From Marivita sp. (GTDB lineage: Bacteria; Pseudomonadota; Alphaproteobacteria; Rhodobacterales; Rhodobacteraceae), in assembly GCF_022763305.1 (NCBI RefSeq), contig NZ_JALEGT010000079.1, forward strand, positions 62,001-126,000: DNA of 64,000 nt, read 5' to 3'. A program made the position numbers and the translations under genes. This document shows positions 1 to 8,155 of this stretch, piece after piece. The first letter of the stretch is position 1; every line of letters starts with the position of its first letter. Below the pieces are notes generated by a model. The model did no database searches. It had not been told where the DNA came from and saw nothing but the letters and a program-made list of their open reading frames with translations.

Positions 1-3000
1 TCATCGCCGGTGATCAGCGGAAGATCAAGGAACAGCGGCAGGACCGGCCCAGAGCTCACATACCGCCGGGATGGCGTCGGATCATCCGGGAAATCCGCCG
101 GATGATACACCTCGGGCGCGATCCGCACCGCATCAATCAACTGATGGGTCGTCTGCTCCACCCGGTCGATGCGCACGGTCATGTCGCCCGCCTCGGCCGG
201 CAGCCTCAGCACATCCCCTGCGCCCAGCGCATGTTGTGACAACGGCAGGGCAAAGCGCACCGCATCGCGCGACACCCGTGCCTCGCTCAGCCAGCGTTCC
301 ACCGCCTGCCGCCCTTCAGGTCGCGTCAGCAGAAGCGGCACCTCGCTTTCGGCCACAGCATGTGTCCCTTCGTCAGGCAGCACCGATTCCTCCGCGATGT
401 TGCGGTAATCCCCATCCGCCTCGACAAAGTTCAACCGAACGCGCCCCGACATTTCCGCCTCGGAGCTCCGGCTCTGCACCACTTCGGACCCAAGATCGCC
501 ATGCGCGGCAAGCTGGTTGACCCCAAGGGACACCGCCCGCGCCCCATCGCGATTGCGGAACACCACCACACCGTCCCGCTCGATCGCATCGAACCCGTAG
601 GCCAGCATAAGCGGCTGCAACACCCGCCGCGCATCCGATACATCCGGTGCAAGATAGCCGCGCACAAAACCGTATAATGCGCTCACGTCATAGTCCCGCA
701 ACCCGGAGCGTTCGCAAATCTCGGCCACAACCGACGCCAATGTCCGCCCCGACACACGCCCGTTGATCCAATGCCCGCGTCGGTAATTCGGCCCGTCCGA
801 CCACATCTCGTCGGTGTTCGGAAACCACGGATAGGGCCGCGCGTCCCAGGCCCAGACAAACACCCGCCCCATGTCGATCATCGGCTCGGAATAGACACCC
901 GACACCGGATTGTTCGCCGGATCGCCCCAATAGCTCAGCATTGCGCGCAGATACTGGTGCTGGATCAACTCATCCCGCAGCCCGTTCGAATAGGCGGGCA
1001 ACGTGCTTTCCGAACTTTTCGGGTCGAGAAACTTGTTCGGCTCATTCGTTGCCTTGTTGACCGCTGCACAGCCGATCTCGGTGAACCAGATCGGCTTGCT
1101 TTCCGGCACCCACGCCGTCGGCACAGCCTGCCGCACGCCGCCCACCCGGTTGTGATGCGGCTGCGACCACCAGGCGCGGATGTCCTTGTAACGCCAGACC
1201 CACGGCTCGCCATAAGCCCCATCGGTGATCGGCGCGCGCTGCTGCAGGTCCCGTGCCTCCTGCGACGGGTAGTACCAATCATACCCCTCCCCCCCGGCCA
1301 CATTGGCCTTGAGGTAGTCAAGATCATGCACCGCCCCCCAGGCGGCATCCGCGTGATCCTCGCCATCCCGCCAATCCGAGAGCGGCATGTAATTGTCGAT
1401 CCCGATGAAATCGATATTCGGATCGGCCCAAAGCGGATCGAGATGGAAATAGAGATCCCCGCTGCCATCCTGCGGATGTGCGCCGAAATATTCCGACCAA
1501 TCCGCCGCGTAGCCGATCTTCACCCCCGGCCCGAGGATCGCCCGGCAGTCTGCCGCCAGCACCCGCAACGCCTCGACCGCAGGAAATCCCGTCGCCCCGC
1601 GCAACTGCGTCAGGCTCCGCATCTCGGACCCGATACAGAACGCGGTCACACCGCCTGCAACGGCACAGAGATGCGCCTGATGCAGGATGAACCGCCGATA
1701 GCCCCAATCCTGCGGCACCTCTTCCTCAGGGTCGTCGCCGGGCATCAGACCACCCGGCGCATAAAAGATGACATCCTCATCAACGACAAAATCGCCAAGC
1801 TGAGCACCGCCAAAGAACGCCGCCACCTCGGCGTCCATCGCACTGGTTCCTGTCAGGTCCCCCACCTGCCCCGGCGCCACACTTGCCGTAATCCGCCCGC
1901 GCCACGGCAGCTTGGGCTGCTCTCCCTCCCCGGTCCACGGGTTCGGCAAACCGTTCCCCGGCATCTGCTCCATCAGGATGAACGGATAATAGAGCACCTG
2001 CAGCCCCTTGGCGGTCATGTCCCGGATCGCCTGAACGACTGACGCATCGCACGGCGTGCCGCCATAGACCGGACGCCCGTCCTCGACAGGCACCAGCCCG
2101 GCATCGGCGCGCGCCAGCCCACTCACCTGCCAGGGCATCTCCGCACTGTCCGCCTCGGTCTGCTCGACCTTTGGCTGGATCACGCACGCGCCGCAGCGCA
2201 GGTCACTGCCGAACCAGCTCACCACCAGCGACACCGCCCCGCAATCCGGCACCTCGTCCTGCAAATGCTTGAGCGATGTGACGAAATCCGGCCGATCAGA
2301 CGGGCTGTTCACATTGACCACATTGGACTTGCCCGCGCCCGCATCCAGCGACACGGCCTCGGTGGCCAGCGAATACTCCCCCGTTCCGGGGATCATCGCC
2401 ACCGCCCGGATCGCAAAAGGAACGTCCTCCGGATCGTCCTGCACGGGCCGCGTCACCTCGAACGAGAACTGAGGCACCCGGTTGCCGAACCGGCTCAGGT
2501 CCAGATCCTCGAACACGACATAGGCCGTGCCTCGATAGGCCGGCACAGCCCCCACGCCCTCGACCGCCTCCATCTTCGGGTCCGGCAACTGGTCACGCGA
2601 CCCCGGATAGACCACCATGTTCAGATCAGGCACCGACACCTCGGCCCCATCCGCCCAGACGCGGTTCACGCTGGTGATCTCGCCCTCGCACAAGGCCACG
2701 GCAAGGCTCACCGAATAGCTGTATTCCTTGATCGTCGGCTGCGCGGACAGCCCCTTGCCACCCCCGGATTTCGACACGTGTTCCTTGAACTGCGTCGCCC
2801 AGATGATGTGCCCGCCCACCCGCATCCGGCCAAAGATCTGCGGGATCGGCTGTCCCTCGCCCGCCGTGCTCAGCCGCAACCGGTCCAGCCGCCCGGTCTC
2901 AATGCTCCGCGCACCTCCCCCCAGCACCCGCTGGTCGATGGCCCGTCCCAGGGTGGCCCCGGCGAACCGGCCCACCGCCGACATCGACAGCCCAAGCACC

Positions 3001-3059
3001 GACCCGCCAAGGCTGCTGCCCAGCGCAGCGCCCGCCGCCGAAAGTACCAGTGTCGCCAT
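1..3059 (-). CDS. GTA g15: host-contact/baseplate hub protein with TIM-barrel domain (partial, 3' end outside window)
   Basis: The frame is open from an ATG at 3059 to the left edge, giving about 1019 residues without a stop. The N-terminus is a Gly/Ala-rich stretch starting MATLVLSAAGAALGSSLGG. The region around residues 420-715 reads as the GTA TIM-barrel-like domain: it contains DPLWADPNIDFIGIDNYMPL near residue 541 and IWFTEIGCAAVNKATNEPN near residue 660, the latter resembling a glycosidase-like acidic strand. The following residues fit the phage tail-tip domain of this family. It starts four bases after the stop of g14. In RcGTA the homologue is among the largest structural proteins, at the distal tail, and is thought to contact the recipient cell. 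The family is usually about 1300 residues, so roughly a quarter is missing here only because the window ends. Confidence 0.92.
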   Translation of the reverse strand, partial: MATLVLSAAGAALGSSLGGSVLGLSMSAVGRFAGATLGRAIDQRVLGGGARSIETGRLDRLRLSTAGEGQPIPQIFGRMRVGGHIIWATQFKEHVSKSGGGKGLSAQPTIKEYSYSVSLAVALCEGEITSVNRVWADGAEVSVPDLNMVVYPGSRDQLPDPKMEAVEGVGAVPAYRGTAYVVFEDLDLSRFGNRVPQFSFEVTRPVQDDPEDVPFAIRAVAMIPGTGEYSLATEAVSLDAGAGKSNVVNVNSPSDRPDFVTSLKHLQDEVPDCGAVSLVVSWFGSDLRCGACVIQPKVEQTEADSAEMPWQVSGLARADAGLVPVEDGRPVYGGTPCDASVVQAIRDMTAKGLQVLYYPFILMEQMPGNGLPNPWTGEGEQPKLPWRGRITASVAPGQVGDLTGTSAMDAEVAAFFGGAQLGDFVVDEDVIFYAPGGLMPGDDPEEEVPQDWGYRRFILHQAHLCAVAGGVTAFCIGSEMRSLTQLRGATGFPAVEALRVLAADCRAILGPGVKIGYAADWSEYFGAHPQDGSGDLYFHLDPLWADPNIDFIGIDNYMPLSDWRDGEDHADAAWGAVHDLDYLKANVAGGEGYDWYYPSQEARDLQQRAPITDGAYGEPWVWRYKDIRAWWSQPHHNRVGGVRQAVPTAWVPESKPIWFTEIGCAAVNKATNEPNKFLDPKSSESTLPAYSNGLRDELIQHQYLRAMLSYWGDPANNPVSGVYSEPMIDMGRVFVWAWDARPYPWFPNTDEMWSDGPNYRRGHWINGRVSGRTLASVVAEICERSGLRDYDVSALYGFVRGYLAPDVSDARRVLQPLMLAYGFDAIERDGVVVFRNRDGARAVSLGVNQLAAHGDLGSEVVQSRSSEAEMSGRVRLNFVEADGDYRNIAEESVLPDEGTHAVAESEVPLLLTRPEGRQAVERWLSEARVSRDAVRFALPLSQHALGAGDVLRLPAEAGDMTVRIDRVEQTTHQLIDAVRIAPEVYHPADFPDDPTPSRRYVSSGPVLPLFLDLPLITGD

Positions 3060-3062
3060 CGT

Positions 3063-3506
3063 CTATCCTTCCTGAATGTCGGGGAACGCAAACCGCGCCA
3101 CGATGCGCCGCTGCCAGGGCGCGCTCAGCGCCGTTTCCACCACCGCATGCCCCGAATAGGCATGGAGGAACCGCGCCTCGGCCCCGATCCGTGTCTGAAG
3201 CCCCAGATGTTTCGCCACACCACGGTCCCGCATCCGGAACAAGATCACATCGCCGGGTGCTTCATCCTCAATCGCTTTGCCGCGCAGCAACCGCGAAAGC
3301 CCCCGCCACAGCACCTCATCCCCCTGCGGCTCCGACCAGTCGGGCGTGTAGGCAGGCAGAGCACAGGGCTCACACCCATAAAGCCCCCGCCAAACGCCCC
3401 GCAGCAGGCCCAGACAATCCGTGCCAGCCCCGCGCACACTCGCCTGATGCACATAAGGCGTCCCGATCCAGCGCCGCGCCTCGGCGACGACAGCCTCGCT
3501 CCTCAC
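3063..3506 (-). CDS. GTA g14: NlpC/P60 family peptidase, tail-associated
   Basis: This 147-residue protein carries an NlpC/P60 cysteine peptidase pattern: GTDCLGL with Cys31 as likely nucleophile and AKHLGL with His100. The chosen start is the GTG at 3506, which forms a GTGA overlap with the g13 stop. Starting there puts the conserved RRWIGTPY segment about 10 residues in, as in homologues. A longer frame upstream would overlap g13 by 200 bases and is rejected. In RcGTA the homologue is a tail-tip protein thought to cut peptidoglycan so that DNA can cross the cell wall. The predicted role here is inferred from the motif and the position before g15. Confidence 0.92.
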   Translation of the reverse strand: MRSEAVVAEARRWIGTPYVHQASVRGAGTDCLGLLRGVWRGLYGCEPCALPAYTPDWSEPQGDEVLWRGLSRLLRGKAIEDEAPGDVILFRMRDRGVAKHLGLQTRIGAEARFLHAYSGHAVVETALSAPWQRRIVARFAFPDIQEG

Positions 3507-4390
3507 CGCAAGCTCCCGCCACCGCGTGACCGCGTTGCTGTTGGATGGATCATCACCCACTCCTCCTGCGGAATGTCCGGAAAGCCCTGAAAGTTGATCA
3601 CATTGTCGAACTTCACCCGACAGGTCTCGAACCGCTTGTCGCAGCCCGCGATCAGTTTGACCCGATCTCCAACGGCGACAGCCGCCCGCAAAGGCTCCCA
3701 CAGATCGACCTCGCGCGCGCCGTCCTCGTAAAGCACATCACGCTTGATCACCGCCCAAAGCCCTGCAGCCGCGCCGTCCAGCACTGTCAACCGACCCCGC
3801 TGAAACCACTGCGCCGCAGACCCGCTTGCCCCGGACAGAGCCAATCCGCCCTTGGACGTCACGGACCGGATAACCGCCTCAGCCCAAAACCCCGCCGTCT
3901 CGGTATCCAACCCACAGGCCGCATCCCCCAGCACCGCCAGACACGGCGCCTGGTACACCCGCCCCACAGGCCGGTTGAGCCACTCCGTCAGCCCCCGCAA
4001 TTCCGCCGTGAACGCACCACCGCTCCGTGTGATCTCACCCAGCGATCCGCGAAACAGCACCTTGCGAGCCGACACTTCCGCCCAGTTGACCAGCCACGCC
4101 GTCACTTCGGCCCCGTCAAAACGCCCTGCCGCGATGTCCACCTCGGTCACACTGGCATCCGACAGCGCGCCAATCGCCTCGCTGTTGTCCACCGACAGCC
4201 CTGTGCCCTGCTGCACCGCCGCCGCGCTCATGCCGGTGTCGGCGCGGAACATCAGACCGTCGAAGCTCAGGTCCAGATCATGATCCGTGAACCCGAACCG
4301 CCGCCCATCCCTGCGCCGCACCTCCCAGGCCCGCGCAACCGTGGTGACACCCGTCCCCAGATGCACCGCAAGCGCCTCCGCCCCGCTCAT
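3503..4390 (-). CDS. GTA g13: tail-tip protein, DUF2163/BR0599 family
   Basis: The 295-residue product matches the phage BR0599-type family: an N-terminal half with WEVRRRDGRRFGFTDHDLDL and a C-terminal Cys-containing segment (LIAGCDKRFETCRVKFDN) followed by FQGFPDIP. In GTAs this protein forms part of the tail hub. Its ATG overlaps the stop of g12 by four bases (ATGA), and its own stop overlaps the GTG of g14. The C-terminal cysteines (GCDK...CRVKF) lie in the segment that binds an iron-sulfur cluster in the RcGTA homologue. That is established for the family, not shown here. Confidence 0.92.
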   Translation of the reverse strand: MSGAEALAVHLGTGVTTVARAWEVRRRDGRRFGFTDHDLDLSFDGLMFRADTGMSAAAVQQGTGLSVDNSEAIGALSDASVTEVDIAAGRFDGAEVTAWLVNWAEVSARKVLFRGSLGEITRSGGAFTAELRGLTEWLNRPVGRVYQAPCLAVLGDAACGLDTETAGFWAEAVIRSVTSKGGLALSGASGSAAQWFQRGRLTVLDGAAAGLWAVIKRDVLYEDGAREVDLWEPLRAAVAVGDRVKLIAGCDKRFETCRVKFDNVINFQGFPDIPQEEWVMIHPTATRSRGGGSLR

Positions 4391-5019
4391 ACCCGCAGCT
4401 CCACCACCGGCACGTCCGGCACCTCACCCGCCTGGAATGTCGCAGCCGAGGTCTGGATACGATCCGTGTCGAACCGCACCGGAACGTCGAACTCGAACCC
4501 GGCCGTCACCAAGACACCCGTCGAGGGCGCAGCTACAAACGACACAACCCCTGTCACCACATCGACCGAGAAATCCGCCCCCTCGACCTGCGCCGCCCCG
4601 TCCAACGCCACCAGCACCGTCCCGACGACAGGCTTCGCCACCGGTCGCGCGTAAACCGCATCTCCCGACGCATATGCCTTGCGCAAAGCAAACTCGGTCG
4701 CCACGCCATCCCCGGTCCCGATCACCTGATCCGTAGCCGAGACCTGCGCCGATGGCTTGCACGATTTGAAGTCCGCCCAGTCCTTCCAGCGAAACCCGTA
4801 CATCTGCCCGCGCCGTGCTTCGAAGAACGCGATCAGCGTGTCGATGTCGTCCATCGACCGCAGCCCGATCCCCGCGTCGTACCGCCTCCACGAGTGCGCC
4901 CACGGCGTGTTCCGCTCCTCGAACCCACTCGCCAGCGTCACCACATCCGTCCGCCGCTCCGGCCCCCCGATCGAGCCAAAGCTCAGCGCCGTCGGAAACC
5001 GCACCTCATGAAACTGCAT
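4387..5019 (-). CDS. GTA g12: distal tail protein, DUF2460 family
   Basis: The 210-residue protein starts MQFHEVRFPTALSFGSIGGP and contains RRTDVVTLASGFEERNTPWAHSWRRYDAG, the hallmark segment of the DUF2460/TIGR02217 family, plus GFRWKDWADFKS in the middle. In RcGTA it is the distal tail protein joining the tail tube to the baseplate. It begins 12 bases after the g11 stop and overlaps g13 by four bases. Family length and start agree, and nothing looks damaged. Confidence 0.93.
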   Translation of the reverse strand: MQFHEVRFPTALSFGSIGGPERRTDVVTLASGFEERNTPWAHSWRRYDAGIGLRSMDDIDTLIAFFEARRGQMYGFRWKDWADFKSCKPSAQVSATDQVIGTGDGVATEFALRKAYASGDAVYARPVAKPVVGTVLVALDGAAQVEGADFSVDVVTGVVSFVAAPSTGVLVTAGFEFDVPVRFDTDRIQTSAATFQAGEVPDVPVVELRV

Positions 5020-5031
5020 CGCAAGCCCTCC

Positions 5032-5682
5032 TCACAGGTTCCGCTGACCCGAGCCCAGCACCCGGCCCATCTGCGCCGCGATCTGGCTTTGCGACCGCCG
5101 GAACCCCTGCACATCCGGGGTCGAGATGTTCATCACCACGTTGACTGCACGCCCACCACCGCCCGCGCGCACACCCAGCTTGCCATCGGCCCCGCGCGCA
5201 AGCGGCAGGATCGCCTCCGGCCCAGCCTCACCCATCAAACCGACACCGCCCCGCATCGGAAATGTCGTCGGCCCATGCACCACGCCACCATCCGCAAAGG
5301 GCATCACCCGGCCCTGCGAAAACGACGCCCCATCGGCAAACGGCAACAGGTTGCTGATCCCCTTCATCACCATCCCGCTCAGATGTTCCTTCACCGGGTT
5401 GACCGCCGCGCGGTAACTTGCCCCGATCATCGACTGCGCAATCGTGCCCAGCGCATCCGACAGCTTCATCCCGTCAAACACAATCCCATCAATCGCCCGG
5501 CTCAATCCGCTGTTCAGCGCACCTTCCAGCTTGGCCGCGCCTTTGCCAGTCTCTGAAAGGGACTCCCGTACCTTCGCCATCTCGGCCTGAAAGCCACCCG
5601 CCATGCTCGACGCCCCCGCAAGCGCCTCTTCCAAAGCACTCACCTGCGCCTCGAAGCCGTCGATCCCGTCCAACTCAATCAT
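5032..5682 (-). CDS. GTA g11: short tape-measure protein
   Basis: This 216-residue protein (MIELDGIDGFEAQVSALEEALAGASS at the N-terminus, where a heptad pattern predicts coiled coil) is the GTA tape measure. The C-terminal half contains SFSQGRVMPFADGGVVHGPTTFPMRG, a segment typical of lambda-type tape measure C-termini, then LMGEAGPEAILPLARG. Its small size is expected because GTA tails are short. It overlaps the end of g10.1 by eight bases. Confidence 0.9.
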   Translation of the reverse strand: MIELDGIDGFEAQVSALEEALAGASSMAGGFQAEMAKVRESLSETGKGAAKLEGALNSGLSRAIDGIVFDGMKLSDALGTIAQSMIGASYRAAVNPVKEHLSGMVMKGISNLLPFADGASFSQGRVMPFADGGVVHGPTTFPMRGGVGLMGEAGPEAILPLARGADGKLGVRAGGGGRAVNVVMNISTPDVQGFRRSQSQIAAQMGRVLGSGQRNL

Positions 5683-5869
5683 CCCGTTCCCCCCGTGTGT
5701 CCGGATAAGCTGCCATCAGCGTCTCCAGCCCGCGCCGCCCCAGTGGCGCATCCCCGCCCCCCAGCAGCAGATGCAACTCCGCTGGTGTCAGCGCCCAGAA
5801 CTCCGCTGGGCGCAGCCCCAACCCGCGCACCCCCGCACACAGCAAGGCCGGCCAGTCGAACCGGCTCAC
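5675..5869 (-). CDS. GTA g10.1: small tail-assembly protein (rcc01693 family)
   Basis: This is a 64-residue frame starting at GTG 5869, which forms a GTGA overlap with the g10 stop, and ending inside the first codons of g11. The protein (SRFDWPALLCAGVRGLGL, then AEFWALTPAELHLLLGG) matches the small GTA family located between g10 and the tape measure. The WALTPAEL segment is characteristic. The position resembles the tail assembly chaperone pair of long-tailed phages, so a chaperone role is likely but inferred. A longer upstream frame would overlap g10 almost completely and is rejected. Confidence 0.85.
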   Translation of the reverse strand: MSRFDWPALLCAGVRGLGLRPAEFWALTPAELHLLLGGGDAPLGRRGLETLMAAYPDTRGERDD

Positions 5870-6186
5870 GCCTCGCCCACCGGCGTGAACGCCCGCGCCA
5901 ACAGCTCCGCCGCCACCCGCGCCGCCGCCAGCGGCCCGCCCTCGATCTCCGCCGCCAGCAAATCCGCCGCAGTCCCGCGCCAGCCCCCGCCGCGCAGCCC
6001 GGCGACGATCAGCGCCAGCACATCCCGGCTCGAACAGCCCCCGCCCTCGAAGCGTGCCACGAGATCGACCAGCGTGTCCGCGCCCATCCCCGCTTCCAGT
6101 TCCGCCAGCGCCCCCAGCGTCAGCCGCAGAACATGCGGCTCGCCGTCGATCACCAACGACACCTCTCCGCGCCAGGGGTTCGCCAT
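5866..6186 (-). CDS. GTA g10: tail assembly protein
   Basis: The product (MANPWRGEVSLVIDGEPHVLRLTLGALAELE..., about 106 residues) belongs to the GTA gp10 family. LRLTLGALAELEAGMGADTLVDLVARF is the family core (residues about 20-46). I placed the start at ATG 6186. A GTG at 6192 overlapping the g9 stop as GTGA is an equally possible start that adds two residues. It probably acts with g10.1 as a tail assembly chaperone, judged from the position between major tail protein and tape measure. Confidence 0.88.
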   Translation of the reverse strand: MANPWRGEVSLVIDGEPHVLRLTLGALAELEAGMGADTLVDLVARFEGGGCSSRDVLALIVAGLRGGGWRGTAADLLAAEIEGGPLAAARVAAELLARAFTPVGEA

Positions 6187-6188
6187 GC

Positions 6189-6605
6189 TCACGCCGCCGC
6201 CGTGAACGCCACAACGCCGGCTGACGCCAGCGACAACTCATATGTCGCCTCGCCATTATGCGAACCGGCATATTCCAGTCCGGTCACCTGAAACGGTGCC
6301 TGCACCACGCCGAAATCGGGGATGATCACCTGAAACGCAGGCGTCTGGCTGTCGAAGAAAATCTGCCGCGCCCGTTCATCCGTGCTGGCATCCTTGAACA
6401 CCCCCGCACCCGAGATCACGACGCTCCGCACGCCCGCACCGGCCAGCAATTCGCGCCACCCGCCCTCGCTCTCAAGCGAGGTCACATCCACCGCTTCCGC
6501 ATTGAAACTGATCCGCGTCGCCCGCAGTCCTGCCAGCGTCTCAAACGTGCCGCTGCCATCCACATCGACCTTGATCAAGAGGTCTTTCCCGTTCTGAGCA
6601 CCCAT
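6189..6605 (-). CDS. GTA g9: major tail tube protein
   Basis: The 138-residue protein starts MGAQNGKDLLIKVDVDGSG and belongs to the TP901-1/TIGR02126 major tail protein family. It contains FETLAGLRATRISFNAEAVDVTSLES and WRELLAGAGVRSVVISGAGVF. The start at ATG 6605 is preceded by GGGAG about ten bases upstream, a good ribosome site. A longer frame from 6614 lacks one. It would polymerise into the GTA tail tube. It follows g8 after a 46-base gap. Confidence 0.93.
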   Translation of the reverse strand: MGAQNGKDLLIKVDVDGSGTFETLAGLRATRISFNAEAVDVTSLESEGGWRELLAGAGVRSVVISGAGVFKDASTDERARQIFFDSQTPAFQVIIPDFGVVQAPFQVTGLEYAGSHNGEATYELSLASAGVVAFTAAA

Positions 6606-6651
6606 CGCCCACACTCCCTGTCTGGAAATTCTCTGGAAATCCGAAACGCCC

Positions 6652-7062
6652 TCAGGCGTCGTCCTCGACCCGCGCCCGGAAGGTCAGATCGATCCTGCGC
6701 CGTCCCGCCTTTTCGCGCTGCGCCACCGCCCGCTTGAAGGTCAGCGCCACCAACCGGCCCCGGTCCAACACCAACTCGGCGTCGATCAGCGCGTCACACA
6801 CCGCCGCAGACACCTCCTTGGCGGCCTGAAACCCCGCATCGTCCGAGATCACCGAGACCACAAACTCGTGCCACGCCCCGCGCCCTGTCTTGTCACTGGC
6901 ATCCACCGCCTTCTCCGGGCCAAGCGCCACATAGAGGTCCGGCAACCGCCCTTTCGGCACTGCGTCATAGACCCGGTCACCCACCAGCACCGAAAGCCCC
7001 GCGTCACTCTGCAAGCGCTGATACACAGCCCCCTGCAACGCCGCCGCCACCGCATAGCTCAT
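6652..7062 (-). CDS. GTA g8: tail terminator protein, DUF3168 family
   Basis: The 136-residue product (MSYAVAAALQGAVYQRLQSDAGLSVLVGDRVYDAVP) has the DUF3168 signature of gene-transfer-agent tail terminators. The central segment PDLYVALGPEKAVDASDKTG and the C-terminal RRRIDLTFRARVEDD also fit. It overlaps the g7 stop by four bases. The family caps the tail and joins it to the head. Length and start are as expected. Confidence 0.92.
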   Translation of the reverse strand: MSYAVAAALQGAVYQRLQSDAGLSVLVGDRVYDAVPKGRLPDLYVALGPEKAVDASDKTGRGAWHEFVVSVISDDAGFQAAKEVSAAVCDALIDAELVLDRGRLVALTFKRAVAQREKAGRRRIDLTFRARVEDDA

Positions 7063-7397
7063 GTCGCCACCTCCTCGTCGCAGAGGCAGACCAGGAACCG
7101 CCCTCCGGGATCGGCCTCGGTCACCGAATTGATCCGAAACACCCGCGACGCATCCCGAAACCGCTGCTCCGGCAACGGCCGCACGGACTGGCCCTGCGGC
7201 GCTCCCCGCACCAGAACCCGAAACCCGGTTACCGACACCTGCCCGGCCTCACCGACACTTTCCCGCCCGGACCGGGGCTTCACCTCACCCCAGAGCACGC
7301 CCAGCACGACCCAGCTTTCATGCATCCCGCCCGCGCCATCGGGCACCGCGTCCAGCCGCTCCAGCACCAGCTTCGATGTCAGCCTCGGCCCGCTCAT
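7059..7397 (-). CDS. GTA g7: head-tail adaptor (head closure) protein
   Basis: The 112-residue frame starts at ATG 7397 (MSGPRLTSKLVLERLDAVPDGAGG), overlapping the g6 stop as ATGA. A head-tail joining family pattern is present: SWVVLGVLWGEVKPRSGRE followed by a C-terminal FRVLVRGAP...FRINSVTEADPGGRFLVC. It is placed between connector g6 and tail terminator g8, as in RcGTA. A longer frame reaching 7622 lies inside g6 and is rejected. Confidence 0.9.
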   Translation of the reverse strand: MSGPRLTSKLVLERLDAVPDGAGGMHESWVVLGVLWGEVKPRSGRESVGEAGQVSVTGFRVLVRGAPQGQSVRPLPEQRFRDASRVFRINSVTEADPGGRFLVCLCDEEVAT

Positions 7398-7987
7398 GCA
7401 CCAAACCCCAACCGCACCGGGCGATAGCGCGCAATCAGGCTCGTCACTCCGAACGGCATGCACCCCTGTCCCAGCGCGGTCTCGTCGCGGTATTCGTAGT
7501 AATGCGCCGCCAGCAGCATCACCGCCTGTGCCAGATCGGCCGGCAGATCGCCAAAGGCTTCGGCGATCCCCGCCCGGAACCGGATCTCCGCGCTCCCATG
7601 TTCGGGAATGGACGGCAGACACGCCCCGACCGGCACCAGCCTGGGGGCCTCCCCGTCCGGCAAGAGCGCATAACGCGAGACATCAACCACCGCGCCTGCG
7701 CCAAAAACATCGACAAGGGTCACCTGCGTGACCGCGCGGACCGGCGCAATCGGGATCGCCTGGCCAGTGACATCCCGCCAACGGTGCAGACTGCACAGAA
7801 AATCCCGCACCAACAGCGCCTTGCCCGTCCGCGCCTCGACCGCCGCCATCGCCGCCCGCAGAAACCCGCCCAGCAGGCCATCCTGCAGCCCGTCCTCGAC
7901 AAACCCGCTGCCCATCCGCAGATGGTCCCGCAACCGCGCCACCGGCAGGGCCGCCTCGGGGATCTGGCTCTCTTCAATCAAATACAT
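7394..7987 (-). CDS. GTA g6: head-tail connector, phiE125 gp8 family
   Basis: The 197-residue protein MYLIEESQIPEAALPVARLRDHLRMG... is the GTA connector below the portal. The N-terminal helical part (LRDHLRMGSGF...GFLRAAMAAVEARTGKALL) is typical of phage gp6-like connector proteins, and the middle contains PIAPVRAVTQVTLVDVFG. It starts 168 bases downstream of the capsid stop, the only sizeable gap in the g3-to-g15 stretch, and overlaps g7 by four bases. Confidence 0.9.
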   Translation of the reverse strand: MYLIEESQIPEAALPVARLRDHLRMGSGFVEDGLQDGLLGGFLRAAMAAVEARTGKALLVRDFLCSLHRWRDVTGQAIPIAPVRAVTQVTLVDVFGAGAVVDVSRYALLPDGEAPRLVPVGACLPSIPEHGSAEIRFRAGIAEAFGDLPADLAQAVMLLAAHYYEYRDETALGQGCMPFGVTSLIARYRPVRLGFGA

Positions 7988-8155
7988 CTTGTCTTCTCCG
8001 CAAACCCTGTCCCGTGCTCAGAGGCCAGTCAGTTGTCGGACGCGCGCCGCGGCCGCTGCTCGGACGGAGGGAGCGGCTAGACAACGCCGGCACTCCGGCG
8101 CGCGCCCCATGAGGAAGACGGCCCGCACCGCCCTCCCCATGTCCGCCATCACCGA

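Noticed and set aside
2265-3590. Long plus-strand frame of 441 codons opposite g13-g15
   Set aside because: It is Arg/Pro/His-rich and antisense to well-recognised GTA genes, as expected from the high GC third positions of the opposite strand.
8018-8149. 43-codon frame between GTA g5 and g6 (minus strand)
   Set aside because: It starts seven bases after the capsid stop, but its Arg/Ala-rich product looks like translated GC-rich non-coding DNA and matches no GTA protein I know.
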